Source: Geobacillus subterraneus
Lineage (GTDB): Bacteria > Bacillota > Bacilli > Bacillales > Anoxybacillaceae
NCBI RefSeq assembly: GCF_001618685.1
Contig: NZ_CP014342.1
Span: 1 to 64,000 of the forward strand
Direction of reading: 5' to 3'
Length of the DNA stretch: 64,000 bases
Every line of letters starts with the position of its first letter. Positions within the stretch are counted from its first letter, which is position 1. Below are positions 63,842-64,000 of this stretch, in pieces. Made by a program: the position numbers and the translations under genes. Below the pieces are notes generated by a model. That model was not told where the DNA came from. It saw nothing but the letters and a program-made list of their open reading frames with translations, and did no database searches.

Positions 63842-64000
63842 GTGAACTGCTCACCGCTTAGCTAGCGCTTGAAGTAAGAGGTTCTCAGTTCCGCGACGAA
63901 AGACGGCTTTCGTCTCCCTGAGCGTGACTTCGGGTTGTTCTAACCCGAGGCAGCCGATGATTCGGAGTCCTGTCGTGCCTTGGATAGTTTACGCATGGAA
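63842..64000 (-). mobile_element. 3' terminus of another IS605-type element, cut by the window edge
   Basis: The boundary GTGAAC at 63842 matches the right end of the TnpB element at 40275, and the next bases (CTTAGCTAGCGCTTGAAGT) match the tnpB-less element at 36183. The remainder is rich in hairpins (GACGAAAGACGGCTTTCGTC; CGGGTTGTTCTAACCCG), as expected for an omega RNA region. A minus-strand frame ends ENLLLQALAKR-stop. The body of the element lies beyond 64000, so the encoded protein (TnpB or IscB type) cannot be seen. Confidence 0.65.

Overview
The window looks like chromosomal DNA of a thermophilic Bacillaceae, most likely Geobacillus. The core genes are moderately GC-rich with strong AAGGAGG-type ribosome binding sites. 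The adjacent amaB/amaA pair closely matches, from memory, the G. stearothermophilus N-carbamoyl-L-amino acid hydrolase and aminoacylase. The set of insertion sequences (IS4, IS982, IS1634, IS630, ISLre2 and IS605/TnpB types) also fits. No rRNA, tRNA or CRISPR array was seen. The taxonomic call is an inference.

Layout. 1-2870: a multiply frameshifted brnQ and a UDP-glucose dehydrogenase. 3131-9563: an amide and amino-acid salvage cluster made of a regulator, amaB, amaA and an AbgT transporter. 9727-10681: an amaB tail relic, a VanZ-family protein and a small membrane protein. 10808-14300: IS4 and IS982 copies sitting in the remains of what looks like a radical-SAM peptide locus (permease fragment, SPASM-domain fragment, intact 28-codon ORF). 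14549-23838: an AT-rich sugar island with a LacI regulator, a sugar ABC transporter, two Gfo/Idh dehydrogenases (one with an in-frame amber codon) and two TIM-barrel isomerase-type proteins. The broken dehydrogenase resembles levoglucosan dehydrogenase. 24061-29531: an IS graveyard (DUF6431 remnant, IS1634, IS630, a lone IS1634 end, a structured MITE) around an AT-rich lipoprotein gene.

29601-34290: a DUF1360 protein, the arsR-acr3-arsC arsenic operon, a DUF4275 protein, a Gfo/Idh oxidoreductase and a VOC protein. 34595-40251: a 2-oxo acid dehydrogenase cluster in the order E2, E1alpha, E1beta followed by a GlcD-type FAD oxidase. A CcpA-type cre site lies in its leader and a tnpB-less IS605-type element lies between E2 and E1alpha. 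40275-43446: a TnpB element split by an ISLre2-type element with a 9-bp target duplication. 43685-47403: phospho-beta-glucoside hydrolysis (GH1, RpiR regulator, GH4). 47564-48786: an Rpn-type nuclease and a second copy of the structured MITE. 48936-57949: a three-component sugar-sensing system (membrane-anchored binding protein, YesM-type kinase, YesN-type regulator) beside a CUT1 ABC transporter that lacks an ATPase gene, then a ROK sugar kinase. 57969-61543: a TetR regulator and a DHA2-type MFS exporter whose last 30 codons are cut off by an internally deleted TnpB element. 61589-63755: a DUF779 protein and an aldehyde dehydrogenase with a cre site. 63842 to the end: the terminus of one more IS605-type element.

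The main theme is carbohydrate and amide uptake with catabolite control, overwritten by many mobile elements. The most informative signals are the two-copy structured MITE whose substitutions keep base pairing, the IS605/TnpB elements whose empty sites can be rebuilt to the base, the relic peptide-maturase locus, and the nonsense codon in an otherwise intact dehydrogenase.
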